Shown here: positions 1 through 7,196 of the stretch, piece after piece
Position numbering within the stretch: the first letter of the stretch is position 1
Layout of the letters: each line of letters starts with the position of its first letter
Assembly: GCA_030639395.1 (NCBI GenBank)
Contig: DAOWCW010000003.1
Coordinates: forward strand, 1-21,012
Source of the DNA: an archaeon
GTDB taxonomy: Archaea > Nanoarchaeota > Nanoarchaeia > Pacearchaeales > GW2011-AR1
Direction of reading: 5' to 3'
DNA: 21,012 nucleotides
Translations under genes and position numbers: made by a program
Notes under the pieces: generated by a model
Seen by the model: only the letters and a program-made list of their open reading frames with translations
Database searches by the model: none
Told to the model about the DNA's origin: nothing

Positions 1-1
1 A

Positions 2-205
2 GAAAACGAAACCACTGTTCCAAGAACAATTATAACAGGAAATATAGTCGGCATTCCAGACAAATCTCCAAATTGGATCGTCCTAGTAATTTTAATAATT
101 CTCGCAATAGGCGGGATAATCCTCTTCTTTAAAAAACCCAAAGTAAAACAGGCAACAAAAATAGAACCCCCACAAGTTATAAGAAGATACACCGCCAAAC
201 TTTAA
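2..205 (+). CDS. C-terminal end of a membrane-anchored protein (partial)
   Basis: The reading frame enters from the left edge, so the start is missing; 67 codons and the stop are visible. A short polar stretch with an NET sequon is followed by one hydrophobic helix (WIVLVILIILAIGGIILFF, about residues 29-47 of the visible part). A lysine- and arginine-rich tail then ends in RRYTAKL. This is the usual anchor of an archaeal cell-surface protein: external domain outside, basic tail inside. The protein at 1160-2260 ends in the same way, so the two may be related surface proteins, but no ectodomain is visible here. No function can be assigned. Confidence 0.7.
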   Translation, partial: ENETTVPRTIITGNIVGIPDKSPNWIVLVILIILAIGGIILFFKKPKVKQATKIEPPQVIRRYTAKL

Positions 206-318
206 CAATGTAAGGTATACCAAAGACTTAAATACCCAAATTCCAATTTAATTATGTAAAACAAGATCAAGAACTTAAATGAATATTCTAAAAATTATTA
301 AATAACACAGGAGGAAAA

Positions 319-864
319 ATGAAATTATATGTAGGAAATTTACCATGGTCTATTGATGACCGAGCGCTTAAAGAGCTCTTCGCTTCATTCGGAGAAATCA
401 CAGAAGCTGTACTAATCAAAGATAAATTCTCAGGTAGATCCAAGGGATTCGGATTCGTAACTTTTGCAAATGATGCAGACGCTCAAAAAGCAATCGCTGA
501 AATGCACGAAAAAAATACTGAGGGACGACCTCTAACAGTAAGCGAAGCTAAGCCAATGGTTCCACGAAACGATACCTCAAGAGGAAACGATTCGCAAGAT
601 GAATCATCTGAAGCACCAATGGCAAACCCTTCCGAAATCAATAACCAGATTGAAGACGAAACAGCACCAAAAGTTGTAGATGAAAATTCTGATGCAGAAG
701 ATGCAGAAGAAGAAATCGAAACAGTTGAGGAAGCTAAAGAAGACGCTAGTTCAGACGAACCAGCAACTGAAGAATCAACTGAAGCTGAAGAATCAACTGA
801 AGCTGAAGCTGAAGAATCAACTGAAGCTGAAGAATCAACTGAAAAGGAAGCCAAGTCTGAATAA
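319..864 (+). CDS. RRM-domain RNA-binding protein with acidic repeat tail
   Basis: Residues 1-80 form one RNA recognition motif: RNP2 is LYVGNL (3-8) and RNP1 is KGFGFVTF (42-49), with the aromatic residues that stack on RNA bases present. It should bind single-stranded RNA in the cytoplasm, perhaps as a chaperone or regulator, as proposed for the single-RRM Rbp proteins of cyanobacteria. From about residue 85 the protein is low-complexity and very acidic, ending in repeats of EESTEAE. The start is fixed by AGGAGG at 309-314, four bases before the ATG; most neighbours have no such site. Upstream TATA candidates are CTTAAATGAA (274-283) and ACTTAAATAC (near 227-236). Single-RRM proteins are common in bacteria and eukaryotes and uncommon in archaea. 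The RRM call is secure; the RNA target is unknown. Confidence 0.93.
   Translation: MKLYVGNLPWSIDDRALKELFASFGEITEAVLIKDKFSGRSKGFGFVTFANDADAQKAIAEMHEKNTEGRPLTVSEAKPMVPRNDTSRGNDSQDESSEAPMANPSEINNQIEDETAPKVVDENSDAEDAEEEIETVEEAKEDASSDEPATEESTEAEESTEAEAEESTEAEESTEKEAKSE
769..843 (+). repeat. 18-nt tandem repeat in the RRM protein tail
   Basis: The 18-nt unit GAAGAATCAACTGAAGCT occurs at 769-786, 787-804 and 811-828, with a partial unit at 829-843 and an extra GAAGCT at 805-810. It encodes EESTEA repeats. All units are multiples of three, so copy number can change without a frameshift. Confidence 0.95.
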
Positions 865-880
865 GACTACAAGCCAATTA

Positions 881-900
881 AATTTTTATTTTATTTTTTT
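881..900 (+). terminator. T-rich terminator after the RRM gene
   Basis: A T-rich run begins 17 nt after the stop codon. Archaeal RNA polymerase terminates at such U-runs without needing a hairpin. The rest of 865-1130 is AT-rich, and I see no gene or clear repeat in it. Confidence 0.55.
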
Positions 901-1130
901 AATATCTAATCTAACATTCCCAAATGTTAAAAACCATCTATATTAGCAAATGCCTAACTTCGCCAATTGCCACTAAATCGTCCCATACCTTTTACTAATT
1001 AAACTTCACCTCTTCAATTTAAAAACAAATTTACCAAGTCATAAAAATTATAAATTTTCACTCACCACCAAAAACCAGCCACCAAAAATCCTTAACCTCC
1101 TAAATTGACGAAATTAAATTTTTATAAAAC

Positions 1131-1138
1131 TTTAAATA
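1131..1138 (+). promoter_or_regulatory. TATA box of the 1160 surface-protein gene
   Basis: TTTAAATA is centred about 25 nt before the ATG at 1160. This is the spacing expected between an archaeal TATA box and the transcription start, so the mRNA would begin at or next to the start codon (leaderless). Confidence 0.6.
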
Positions 1139-1159
1139 AGTTCCAATCCATAAAAACTT

Positions 1160-2260
1160 ATGAAAAAAAGGGACATGATACTTTTAACTCTGTTATTCTT
1201 AACGCTCTTTCCACTAACAACAGCATACGAACTCTGTGACGAGACAGTCTCCGAAGACGAACTCGAAATAATAGAAATAATCGACCCATCACAAACCAAC
1301 GAAATAAACTGGATATGGAATCCAACCGAAAAAGTCGATATAGAAGTCAAAGTAAGAAACAGAAATTTTACAACACGAAATTTCCAATTAAAATTATTTT
1401 TCCTAGATGACGACCTAATAGAAAAAAACATCACAACCACTGAAACAAACCCATCAAAAACAATATCCTTAGTAGAAGACGAATTCGAAACACTAAACTT
1501 CTCATTCCAATTAAAAGAACCCAATCAAAACACCTATTACCTCTACGCAAAACTATATGATGCAAATAACGAAAGCATCTGCACAAGCCTAAAAGCAGCA
1601 TCGACAAGCGAAGAAGCCACAATAACCATAGAGCAAGAAGAAAAAATAATAGTAATTAGAAATGTAAATGGACCAACAAATATAACTCCAGGATTAGAAG
1701 CAAAATACACAGTAGAAGTAATTAATCTCGGAAACATCAAGGAAGATAAAGTCTTAGTAGTTGTATACAACGCTAATTTCAAAATAAGAGAAGAACAAGA
1801 AATAGTCGATCTAGCAGTAGAGGAATCAAAAACAGTAACATTCAATTTTACAATCCCTGCAAATGCAACCACACAACAAGAAAATTTGATATTCACAACA
1901 GAATACGACTACAACAACGAAACAGGTCATTACTACCAATCTTCAGACAAAGTAAAAATATTCTCAATTCAAATAGAAGATTCACAACAACAAGCAACAC
2001 TAATAAACGAAACAGAAAACCAAATGCAACCAAATCAAACTCAAAACCAAACAACATCAACAAGCGAAACAGAATTCAAGCCAATCTCAATCCCATATCT
2101 CTGGCCAATCATTATAACAATCCTTCTAATCGTAATAATCGTAATTTCAACATTTTTCTTCCTAAAATACAAAAGAGACCGGTACATGGAAACACCCTCA
2201 ACAGCCTCAACAGCAGTAACCGACTATGTAAAAAGCATCCAAAAGCAATCTAGTCCTTAA
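1160..2260 (+). CDS. Secreted, C-terminally anchored surface protein with CARDB/APHP-like region
   Basis: Residues 1-22 form a signal peptide: KKR, a hydrophobic core, and a likely cleavage near TTA-YE. Residues 314-335 are a transmembrane helix (LWPIIITILLIVIIVISTFF), followed by a basic tail, so the bulk faces outside. The part at about 165-270 (NVNGPTNITPG ... YTVEVINLGN ... VTFNFTIPAN) has the beta-sandwich pattern of CARDB/APHP adhesion-type domains; an earlier stretch at about 50-135 may be a second copy. About eleven Asn-X-Ser/Thr sequons suggest AglB-type N-glycosylation. The linker before the helix is Asn/Gln/Thr-rich. Its stop codon overlaps that of the opposing nuclease gene (shared TTAA at 2257-2260). 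Topology is well supported; the domain name rests on pattern only, and the partner is unknown. Confidence 0.8.
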   Translation: MKKRDMILLTLLFLTLFPLTTAYELCDETVSEDELEIIEIIDPSQTNEINWIWNPTEKVDIEVKVRNRNFTTRNFQLKLFFLDDDLIEKNITTTETNPSKTISLVEDEFETLNFSFQLKEPNQNTYYLYAKLYDANNESICTSLKAASTSEEATITIEQEEKIIVIRNVNGPTNITPGLEAKYTVEVINLGNIKEDKVLVVVYNANFKIREEQEIVDLAVEESKTVTFNFTIPANATTQQENLIFTTEYDYNNETGHYYQSSDKVKIFSIQIEDSQQQATLINETENQMQPNQTQNQTTSTSETEFKPISIPYLWPIIITILLIVIIVISTFFFLKYKRDRYMETPSTASTAVTDYVKSIQKQSSP

Positions 2261-3174
2261 TCCTTTTTGCTCCAATCTTCCAAGCAAACCTTTCGAAAAT
2301 TACATCTAGCACACCAATACCCTTCACGCTTCTCAAAATCCTCTTCAACAGCCTCGTTATCAGAAACATCAACAAGTAACTTCTTCATCCCTAAAACCGA
2401 ATCCCTGATATAGCTCCTCATCTCTTCCAACCTCTCTTCATCAATATCAAACGAATCAACCTTATCAATCGCCAAATTAAAAATCCGCGTCTCAATCTTA
2501 CTGGCCGGCATCCCAAACTTCTCCGCAATATAAAGCGCATACAAACTCAACTGCAAATCAAAATCCGCCAACCTCTCCTTCCCAGTCTTCCAATCATATA
2601 AAATAGCCCTATCCCCTTTCCTCATCGCAAAATCTATACTAAGATATACCCGCGTCCCATGGAAGTCAAAACTCAAAAAATCCTCCAAAATAACCCAATC
2701 CTCAACCGGCGTCTTACGAATCTCCATAAAAATATCCGAATTAAAAAAGTTAGTCAAACACAACTCCGCCTTCTCAAGCAACCCCCTCTTTTCCTCCTCG
2801 CTAATATCAACCCCATATTCATCCTCAAAAAACCGATGTGCCGAACTCTTAAATCCAGTATACCCTCCCAACTTCGAAATCTCAAAGTCTGAATCAAACC
2901 TCTTCTTTAAAACAACCAAAGCATGACTCAAACTAATAGGTTCACCAATCCGAAACCTCCTCAAAACAAACTCAATCACCTCGTGCACGATACTTCCGAC
3001 CCAAAGCTCCTTCGTAGCCAACTTCTTCAAATAATAAATCCGCTTAACCCGATCTTCCTCACTCGCAATCCACCCATTCCAAAAGCCATAATGGTTAAAA
3101 AAATACTTTCGCGGACATTCTCTAAACAAACTATCCCTAGACTTCGACCACGAAAACTCATTTTTAAAAACCAT
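2257..3174 (-). CDS. PD-(D/E)XK nuclease, RecB/Cas4-like, probable 4Fe-4S protein
   Basis: This 305-residue protein has the RecB-family nuclease core: H64 in SIVHEVIEF, D181 in LSIDFAMRKG, the D194-W-K196 strand (ILYDWKTGK) and the Q208-xxx-Y212 motif (LQLSLYALY). These residues bind metal and cut DNA in Cas4, AddB and RecB. C20 (RECPRKYFF) together with C288, C291 and C297 (WCARCNFRKVC) is the split cysteine set that holds a 4Fe-4S cluster in Cas4/AddB relatives. No helicase or cas gene is nearby, so a role in DNA repair is more likely than CRISPR adaptation. TATA (TTATAAAT, complement of 3195-3202) lies about 25 nt before the ATG, which supports this start and a leaderless mRNA. Family certain, exact substrate unknown. 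Confidence 0.9.
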   Translation of the reverse strand: MVFKNEFSWSKSRDSLFRECPRKYFFNHYGFWNGWIASEEDRVKRIYYLKKLATKELWVGSIVHEVIEFVLRRFRIGEPISLSHALVVLKKRFDSDFEISKLGGYTGFKSSAHRFFEDEYGVDISEEEKRGLLEKAELCLTNFFNSDIFMEIRKTPVEDWVILEDFLSFDFHGTRVYLSIDFAMRKGDRAILYDWKTGKERLADFDLQLSLYALYIAEKFGMPASKIETRIFNLAIDKVDSFDIDEERLEEMRSYIRDSVLGMKKLLVDVSDNEAVEEDFEKREGYWCARCNFRKVCLEDWSKKD

Positions 3175-3260
3175 TACTATATTAGGAATTCTAAATTTAT
3201 AATTCTACCGAGCCTTTTAATAAAAATACTCAAGGCAAAAATAATCAAAATATTCAGAAT

Positions 3261-3449
3261 TCAAGAAAAAACAACCCTAACCTGTTTCTCCACATCTCCC
3301 GGAGCCACCACATTACCATCTATATCTTGCGGAAGCTGCCCAGTAACAAACAAAAGATCACTCTCCCCACACGGAACAAGAACCCCCTGACTATAAGACT
3401 TCGTAGGAACCCTCAAAGACTCAGGATTAATTCGTTTTATACCAACCAT
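3261..3449 (-). pseudogene. Truncated RidA/YjgF-family gene
   Basis: The 62 codons match the N-terminal half of RidA (enamine/imine deaminase, normally about 125 residues): KSYSQGVLVP corresponds to the GPYSQAV motif, then LLFVTGQLP, and DVEKQVRVVF to the conserved DIExQTRxVL. The frame then stops at TGA (3261-3263). Reading through the stop, the next codons give ILNILIIFALSI, which could be a decayed copy of the next RidA helix, but this is weak. The catalytic arginine and trimer contacts of RidA lie in the missing half, so a working deaminase is unlikely. The promoter looks intact: TTTTTATAT on the minus strand at about 3464-3475 is the right distance from the ATG. A repeat element sits directly upstream. 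Confidence 0.75.
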
Positions 3450-3483
3450 ACAAATCCAACCCCAACCTCATATAAAAATCTTC

Positions 3484-3515
3484 GGGCTCACCAGAGTCAT
3501 GTCCGCAGAGGACCC
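3484..3515 (+). repeat. Palindromic element copy A (outer module)
   Basis: The copy consists of GGGCTCACC (3484-3492) joined to a 23-nt part at 3493-3515. The same two parts occur at 12800-12808 (8 of 9 identical) and 12839-12861 (22 of 23 identical), where they are separated by an extra 30 nt. Within the copy, GGCTC/GAGTC can pair around ACCA and GTCC/GGAC around GCAGA. It lies intergenically, just upstream of the ridA TATA box. On the minus strand it is open in the frame used by the HIT copy (codons for VLCGHDS against VLSGHDS). Confidence 0.8.
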
Positions 3516-3555
3516 ACCGAAACATTTTTATACATAATCCCCCTCGATATACCAT

Positions 3556-3628
3556 AAGTAGATGAAAGGACTCTGACGAAGACGGCCTCCGTGCCGCCAG
3601 TAGGATTGACGAGTCCCCGAATCTATTT
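3556..3628 (+). ncRNA. Candidate promoter-equipped hairpin RNA (unknown class)
   Basis: A TATA box, TTTTTATA (3526-3533), predicts a start near 3556. From exactly there the sequence folds into a long hairpin: AAGTAGAT (3556-3563) pairs with ATCTATTT (3621-3628) over 8 bp with one G-U, then GGACTC (3568-3573) with GAGTCC (3611-3616), then CGGC (3583-3586) with GCCG (3593-3596). The internal loops contain UGACGA and UUGA, which could form a kink-turn-like element, but there is no proper C/D pair. The 3' end overlaps the stop codon of the opposing gene by six bases. GGACTC, GCCAGTAGG and TCCCCGAAT are shared with the palindromic family (copy at 12800), so it may be a transcribed member of that family rather than an independent RNA gene. 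Confidence 0.45.
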
Positions 3629-4093
3629 ACCTCTACGTCTCATTATATTAAGCTTCGTATCGATTATCAAACTCATCCTATGCTCCGGCGTTCCCTTCTT
3701 TAACTTGCTCTCCTGAACTATGTCCGTATTTTTCCCGTCAATAACATTCAAAAGTCTCTTAAAATGTTTAAACTGAAAATCATCAACAGAAACAAAAATA
3801 ACACAACGTTCATTCTTCTTAACAAATTCCAAAACCTCAGTAAAAAGTTCCAAATTATCTCTAATAGAAAATATCCTCGATTTCAGTATTAATGAATCAA
3901 TTTTCTCACGAACGAACAACTTCTTCATTGCTCTCAAATATTCTCTCTTATGCTTCAAATTCCTATAATGCCTCAATTTGACTACCTTAGGAAGCAACTC
4001 AGAAACACCCCTTCTTTCAATAATATTATACCCAATTAACTTATCTGAATAATCAATAAAAATATAGTGATCATACTCCCTTCTGTTCCTCAT
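3623..4093 (-). CDS. Unknown 156-residue basic protein coupled to gatB
   Basis: I do not recognise this protein. Its ATG overlaps the gatB stop as ATGA (4090-4093), so the two are co-transcribed and probably translationally coupled. The predicted order is strand (YIFIDYS), strand (KLIGYNIIER), helix (about 48-65), strand (SLILKS), helix, strand (CVIFVSVDD), and a last helix with an aspartate (SLIIDTKLN). This resembles the order in RNase H-like folds, with acidic residues in the first strand and last helix, but similarity is not visible beyond that. It is rich in Arg and Lys, so nucleic-acid binding is possible. Its 3' end meets the candidate hairpin RNA on the opposite strand. Confidence 0.75.
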   Translation of the reverse strand: MRNRREYDHYIFIDYSDKLIGYNIIERRGVSELLPKVVKLRHYRNLKHKREYLRAMKKLFVREKIDSLILKSRIFSIRDNLELFTEVLEFVKKNERCVIFVSVDDFQFKHFKRLLNVIDGKNTDIVQESKLKKGTPEHRMSLIIDTKLNIMRRRGK

Positions 4094-5541
4094 CCCACCA
4101 GCCTCTTCATAATCTCAGTCGCAACCCTAAAATCAGCCCGCCTCTCAGACAACCTCATCACCGCCCCAATCAAAAAATTCAAACTCGCCGCCTTCCCACC
4201 TTTATACTCCACAACAACCTTCCCATTCTCCGAAATAACCTGTCTACACAAATTCTCAATCGCCTCCTCACTAATATTCCCAATCTCCTCCTTATGATCC
4301 GCCAAACTAAAACTCTTCGGCACAAAATCATTCATAATCTGCTTCCCTTTCAAAACCGTAATCTCACCCTTCTCAACAGCCTCAATCAGCTCCGCCAAAT
4401 GCTCTGGCAAAATCTCAACATCCGCATCCTCCAACGTTTTTTTATTATAATTCAAAACCCTCAAAAGTTCAACAGTCACCCAACTAATCGCCTTCTTAAT
4501 ATCCAATCCGTGTGAATCCGTGGAATCCGTGCCAACCTTTCCCCCCTCCCCAACCAACCCCTCAAAAAAATCCACCAACTCCAAATTCCTAGTCAAAATC
4601 TTAGCATCCTTCTCCCCAACCTTATGCTTCTTCAATAATCTATCCAACTTAACCTCAGGCATCTCAGGCATACTAGCCTTAACTTCATTAATCATCTTCT
4701 TACTCACTTTCATCTCCGCCAAATCCGGACAAGGCACAAACCGATAATCACTCGCCCCCTCTTTCGACCTCATCTTAATCGTAATCCCCTTAGCCTCATC
4801 ATAAGCCATCGTATCCCGCTTCTGTTCAATTCCCTTTTCATAATTCTCAACCTGCCGCACAATCTCATAATCAATCGCCTTCCTAATCTTCTCCAAACTA
4901 TTCAAATTCTTCATCTCAACCCGATCACCATAAGTCGAAACATTCACATCAACCTTAATCCCCGCATTCTTTCTCACAGCCTTAATATAACCCAAACTCA
5001 AAAGCAAACTCTTCAGCCACTCAACAACCTGCTCTGAATCCGAAAACTCCGGCTCCGTCACAATCTCAATCAACGGCAATCCACTACGATTATAATTAAT
5101 CCTCCCCGTATCAGGATTCCACTGCGCCGGATCTTCCTCCAAATGCAACTCCGTAATATTAATTCCCTTAAACTTCCCACCAACAGCATTAACCTTAGAA
5201 TGCGGCCCACTCATCGTCGTCTGATACCCCTTTGGATTATCCGCCCAATCATAATGCTTTCTCTGCCAAACCAACCCATTCATATTAATCCTCGACCCAA
5301 ACACAAATGCAATCTGCACCATCTTCTTAACAGCCTCCAAATTCGCAGCCATCGGCTTCGACCCAGGAGTCCCAGTACAAATCGGACAAACCCTATCATT
5401 CACCCCGTCCTCCGACCCACCTACCACCGAACCCCGACCCACCGAAGTTAAGCACATGCAAAACAACTTCTCCCTAGTATCCAAATACCCATGAACTTCT
5501 AAACCAATCTTCACCGGAAATATCCTTTTTTCTTCAACCAT
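4090..5541 (-). CDS. gatB: Asp-tRNA(Asn)/Glu-tRNA(Gln) amidotransferase subunit B
   Basis: GatB is the kinase subunit of GatCAB: it activates Asp- or Glu-charged tRNA so that ammonia from GatA can amidate it. Visible marks: KIGLEVHGYL (11-20), zinc cysteines C28, C30, C52 and C55 (FCMC ... VCPIC), the catalytic core segments YNRSGLPLIEIVTEPEF and VRKNAGIKVDVNVS, and a YqeY-like helical tail. I place the start at the ATG at 5541, not at a TTG 18 nt upstream, because the TATA at 5563-5571 is centred about 26 nt before it. That gives 483 residues. Two segments look inserted relative to ordinary GatB: SVGRGSVVGGSEDGVND between the two cysteine pairs, and GTDSTDSHG near residue 345, encoded by a triple repeat. 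It is divergent to gatD and heads an operon with the 3623 gene. Confidence 0.96.
   Translation of the reverse strand: MVEEKRIFPVKIGLEVHGYLDTREKLFCMCLTSVGRGSVVGGSEDGVNDRVCPICTGTPGSKPMAANLEAVKKMVQIAFVFGSRINMNGLVWQRKHYDWADNPKGYQTTMSGPHSKVNAVGGKFKGINITELHLEEDPAQWNPDTGRINYNRSGLPLIEIVTEPEFSDSEQVVEWLKSLLLSLGYIKAVRKNAGIKVDVNVSTYGDRVEMKNLNSLEKIRKAIDYEIVRQVENYEKGIEQKRDTMAYDEAKGITIKMRSKEGASDYRFVPCPDLAEMKVSKKMINEVKASMPEMPEVKLDRLLKKHKVGEKDAKILTRNLELVDFFEGLVGEGGKVGTDSTDSHGLDIKKAISWVTVELLRVLNYNKKTLEDADVEILPEHLAELIEAVEKGEITVLKGKQIMNDFVPKSFSLADHKEEIGNISEEAIENLCRQVISENGKVVVEYKGGKAASLNFLIGAVMRLSERRADFRVATEIMKRLVG
4505..4531 (+). repeat. Triple AATCCGTG repeat inside gatB
   Basis: AATCCGTG occurs at 4505-4512, 4515-4522 and 4524-4531. 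On the coding strand it encodes the STDSHG stretch, placed between the conserved segments LVDFFEGLV and LDIKKAISW, where GatB proteins normally have no such loop. The motif looks like an inserted short repeat that kept the frame. Confidence 0.75.
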
Positions 5542-5562
5542 AGACAACCAAACTTCCAAACC

Positions 5563-5575
5563 TTTTTATATCTTA
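5563..5575. promoter_or_regulatory. Single TATA box serving gatB and gatD divergently
   Basis: TTTTTATATCTTA reads as a TATA box on both strands. The A of the gatB ATG is at 5541 and that of gatD at 5592, so the box lies at the midpoint, about 25 nt from each. No other TATA-like sequence lies between the genes and neither start has a Shine-Dalgarno site, so both mRNAs would be leaderless. Confidence 0.65.
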
Positions 5576-5591
5576 TCAAACTACAAACAAT

Positions 5592-6851
5592 ATGAAAACT
5601 AAAACCTTTAATTCTGGAGACAAAATCCTCCTCAAAACAAAATCAAAATCATGGGAAGGTTACGCACTAGAATCCCACGACCCAGAAATAATCCTTCTAA
5701 AACTAAAATCCGGCTACAACATCGGAATCAGAGAATCCGAAATACTAACTGCCAAAATCCTAGAAACCCACCAGCGAAGCGACACAAACCCACCGAAACC
5801 CCAAAACACCGAAACATCAAAACCCCAACAATTGCCAAACGTAGCAATAATAATAACTGGAGGCACCATCTCTTCAAGGCTCGACCCAAAATCAGGAGGC
5901 GTCATTCCAACAGACAAAAAAGAAATCCTCAACATCGCACCCGAACTAAAAAAAATCTGCAACCCAATCTTAGTAAACCCATTCACAAAATTCTCAGAAG
6001 ACATGTCCTATAAAGACTGGAAAAAACTAACAGAAGTCTGCGAAAAATACCTCAACGACGATTCAATATCAGGCATAATTATAACCCACGGAACAGACTT
6101 CCTCCACTACACAAGTGCCGCCCTAGCCTTCTTCATCCAAAACCCAAACAAACCAATCGCCCTAACATATTCACAAAGATCAATCGACAGAGCCTCAACC
6201 GATGCACACCTCAACCTAATCTCCGCAGCAAAATACGCAACTTCAGACATCGCAGAAATCGCACTAATCGGACACGAAAACCAAAACGACAACTCATGCA
6301 TCGCAATGCCCGCAACAAAAGTCAGAAAAATGCACACATCAAAACGAGACACCTTTCAAATAATCAACGATACACCCATAGCAAGAATAACTAAAGACAA
6401 CTTCAAAATTCTAAAAACCTTCAACGCACGAAACAATTCAAAACCAAAAATCGACACAAAATTCCAAGAAAAAGTAGCCCTAATAAAAATCCATCCAGGA
6501 CAAAACCCATCAATCCTAGAATTCTACCAACAACAAGAATACAAAGGAATAATCCTAGAAGTAACAGGAATAGGTCAAGTCCCAGGGAAAAATGCAAAAT
6601 ACAACTGGCTCCCAAAAATCAAAAAAGCAATAGAATCTGGAATAACAATTTGTGCAACAGCTCAAACAATCTACGGAACATTAAATCCAAACATTTACTC
6701 GGCTGGTCGAGACCTAGAAAAAACCGGAATCATTTTTTTATCTAACTGTCTATCTGAAACCGCATTAATAAAACTAAGTTGGGTTTTGGGACACAAACAA
6801 TGGAATAAAAAACAAAAAATGTTGGAGAATATCTCCAACGAATTTAGTTAA
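5592..6851 (+). CDS. gatD: Glu-tRNA(Gln) amidotransferase subunit D
   Basis: GatD is the asparaginase-like subunit of the archaeal GatDE complex: it releases ammonia from glutamine or asparagine for amidation of Glu-tRNA(Gln). An N-terminal small beta-barrel (about 1-55, GDKILLKTKSKSWEGYALES) leads through a linker to the type I asparaginase domain. Catalytic marks: TGGTIS with T92, THGTD with T168 and D169, and a lysine in TKVRKMHTS (probably K246). Length (419) is normal. The linker at 61-80 is Pro/Thr/Lys-rich and is coded by the ACCGAAACCCC-type motif also found in gatC. It shares a promoter with gatB and is separated from gatE by one convergent gene; in most archaea gatD and gatE are adjacent. 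Confidence 0.97.
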   Translation: MKTKTFNSGDKILLKTKSKSWEGYALESHDPEIILLKLKSGYNIGIRESEILTAKILETHQRSDTNPPKPQNTETSKPQQLPNVAIIITGGTISSRLDPKSGGVIPTDKKEILNIAPELKKICNPILVNPFTKFSEDMSYKDWKKLTEVCEKYLNDDSISGIIITHGTDFLHYTSAALAFFIQNPNKPIALTYSQRSIDRASTDAHLNLISAAKYATSDIAEIALIGHENQNDNSCIAMPATKVRKMHTSKRDTFQIINDTPIARITKDNFKILKTFNARNNSKPKIDTKFQEKVALIKIHPGQNPSILEFYQQQEYKGIILEVTGIGQVPGKNAKYNWLPKIKKAIESGITICATAQTIYGTLNPNIYSAGRDLEKTGIIFLSNCLSETALIKLSWVLGHKQWNKKQKMLENISNEFS

Positions 6852-6855
6852 AAAA

Positions 6856-7134
6856 TTATTTCTTGCTTGCTTTCCAGCTAATCGGATATTTCTTAGCCAT
6901 AAAATTGTAAAGCAAAATAGCAAAAAGTACAAAAAGATATCCCAACAATCCTCCAACCAATGGAGCAATTACAATCGAACTCAAAAAAGTAGGAGTTGCC
7001 AATCCAAGTTCAACAAAAGTTCCAGGATTCATTTTTTCAACAATCAATTGAAGAGTTCCAATAATAAAATAAAGAACAAACGACAACGCCAAGAAATAAA
7101 CTGCAGAAACATAATTAATCTTATTTATTTTCAT
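6856..7134 (-). CDS. Small two-helix membrane protein
   Basis: This 92-residue protein has two hydrophobic segments, about 9-31 (VSAVYFLALSFVLYFIIGTL) and 52-80 (SSIVIAPLVGGLLGYLFVLF and onward), with a short polar link and a basic end (AKKYPISWKASKK). The second helix contains a GG..G pattern suited to helix packing. It slightly resembles DUF3566-type membrane domains, but I would not assign it. It has a very strong ribosome site, AAGGAGGT (complement of 7139-7146), four bases before the ATG, so it is probably highly expressed. It ends four bases from the gatD stop, convergently. Confidence 0.8.
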   Translation of the reverse strand: MKINKINYVSAVYFLALSFVLYFIIGTLQLIVEKMNPGTFVELGLATPTFLSSIVIAPLVGGLLGYLFVLFAILLYNFMAKKYPISWKASKK

Positions 7135-7166
7135 TTTTACCTCCTTAAAATATACAAAGAAACAAC

Positions 7167-7176
7167 TTATTTAAAG
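7167..7176. promoter_or_regulatory. TATA box of gatE, possibly shared with the 7134 gene
   Basis: TTATTTAAAG is centred about 26 nt before the gatE ATG (7197), giving a leaderless mRNA. Read on the minus strand (CTTTAAATAA) it would start transcription near 7145, just upstream of the AAGGAGGT ribosome site of the small membrane protein. I see no better box for that gene. Confidence 0.5.
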
Positions 7177-7196
7177 CTTAACTTATTCTTCATATT

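Noticed and set aside
483..854. Long minus-strand ORF opposite the RRM gene, Ser/Ala/Val-rich
   Set aside because: It is the mirror of the acidic repeat tail; no ribosome site, and the plus strand has a clear RRM domain.
3568..3582. CTGACGA with nearby GAAA suggested a hammerhead ribozyme
   Set aside because: GAAA precedes CTGACGA in an order that no hammerhead permutation allows with the stems present.
3561..3609. Possible C/D or H/ACA guide RNA
   Set aside because: Box spacing is wrong for C/D, there is no ACA at the 3' end and the internal loops are too small for a guide pocket.
5542..5559. Upstream TTG start for gatB
   Set aside because: The TATA position predicts transcription starting at about the ATG at 5541, so the TTG would not be on the mRNA.
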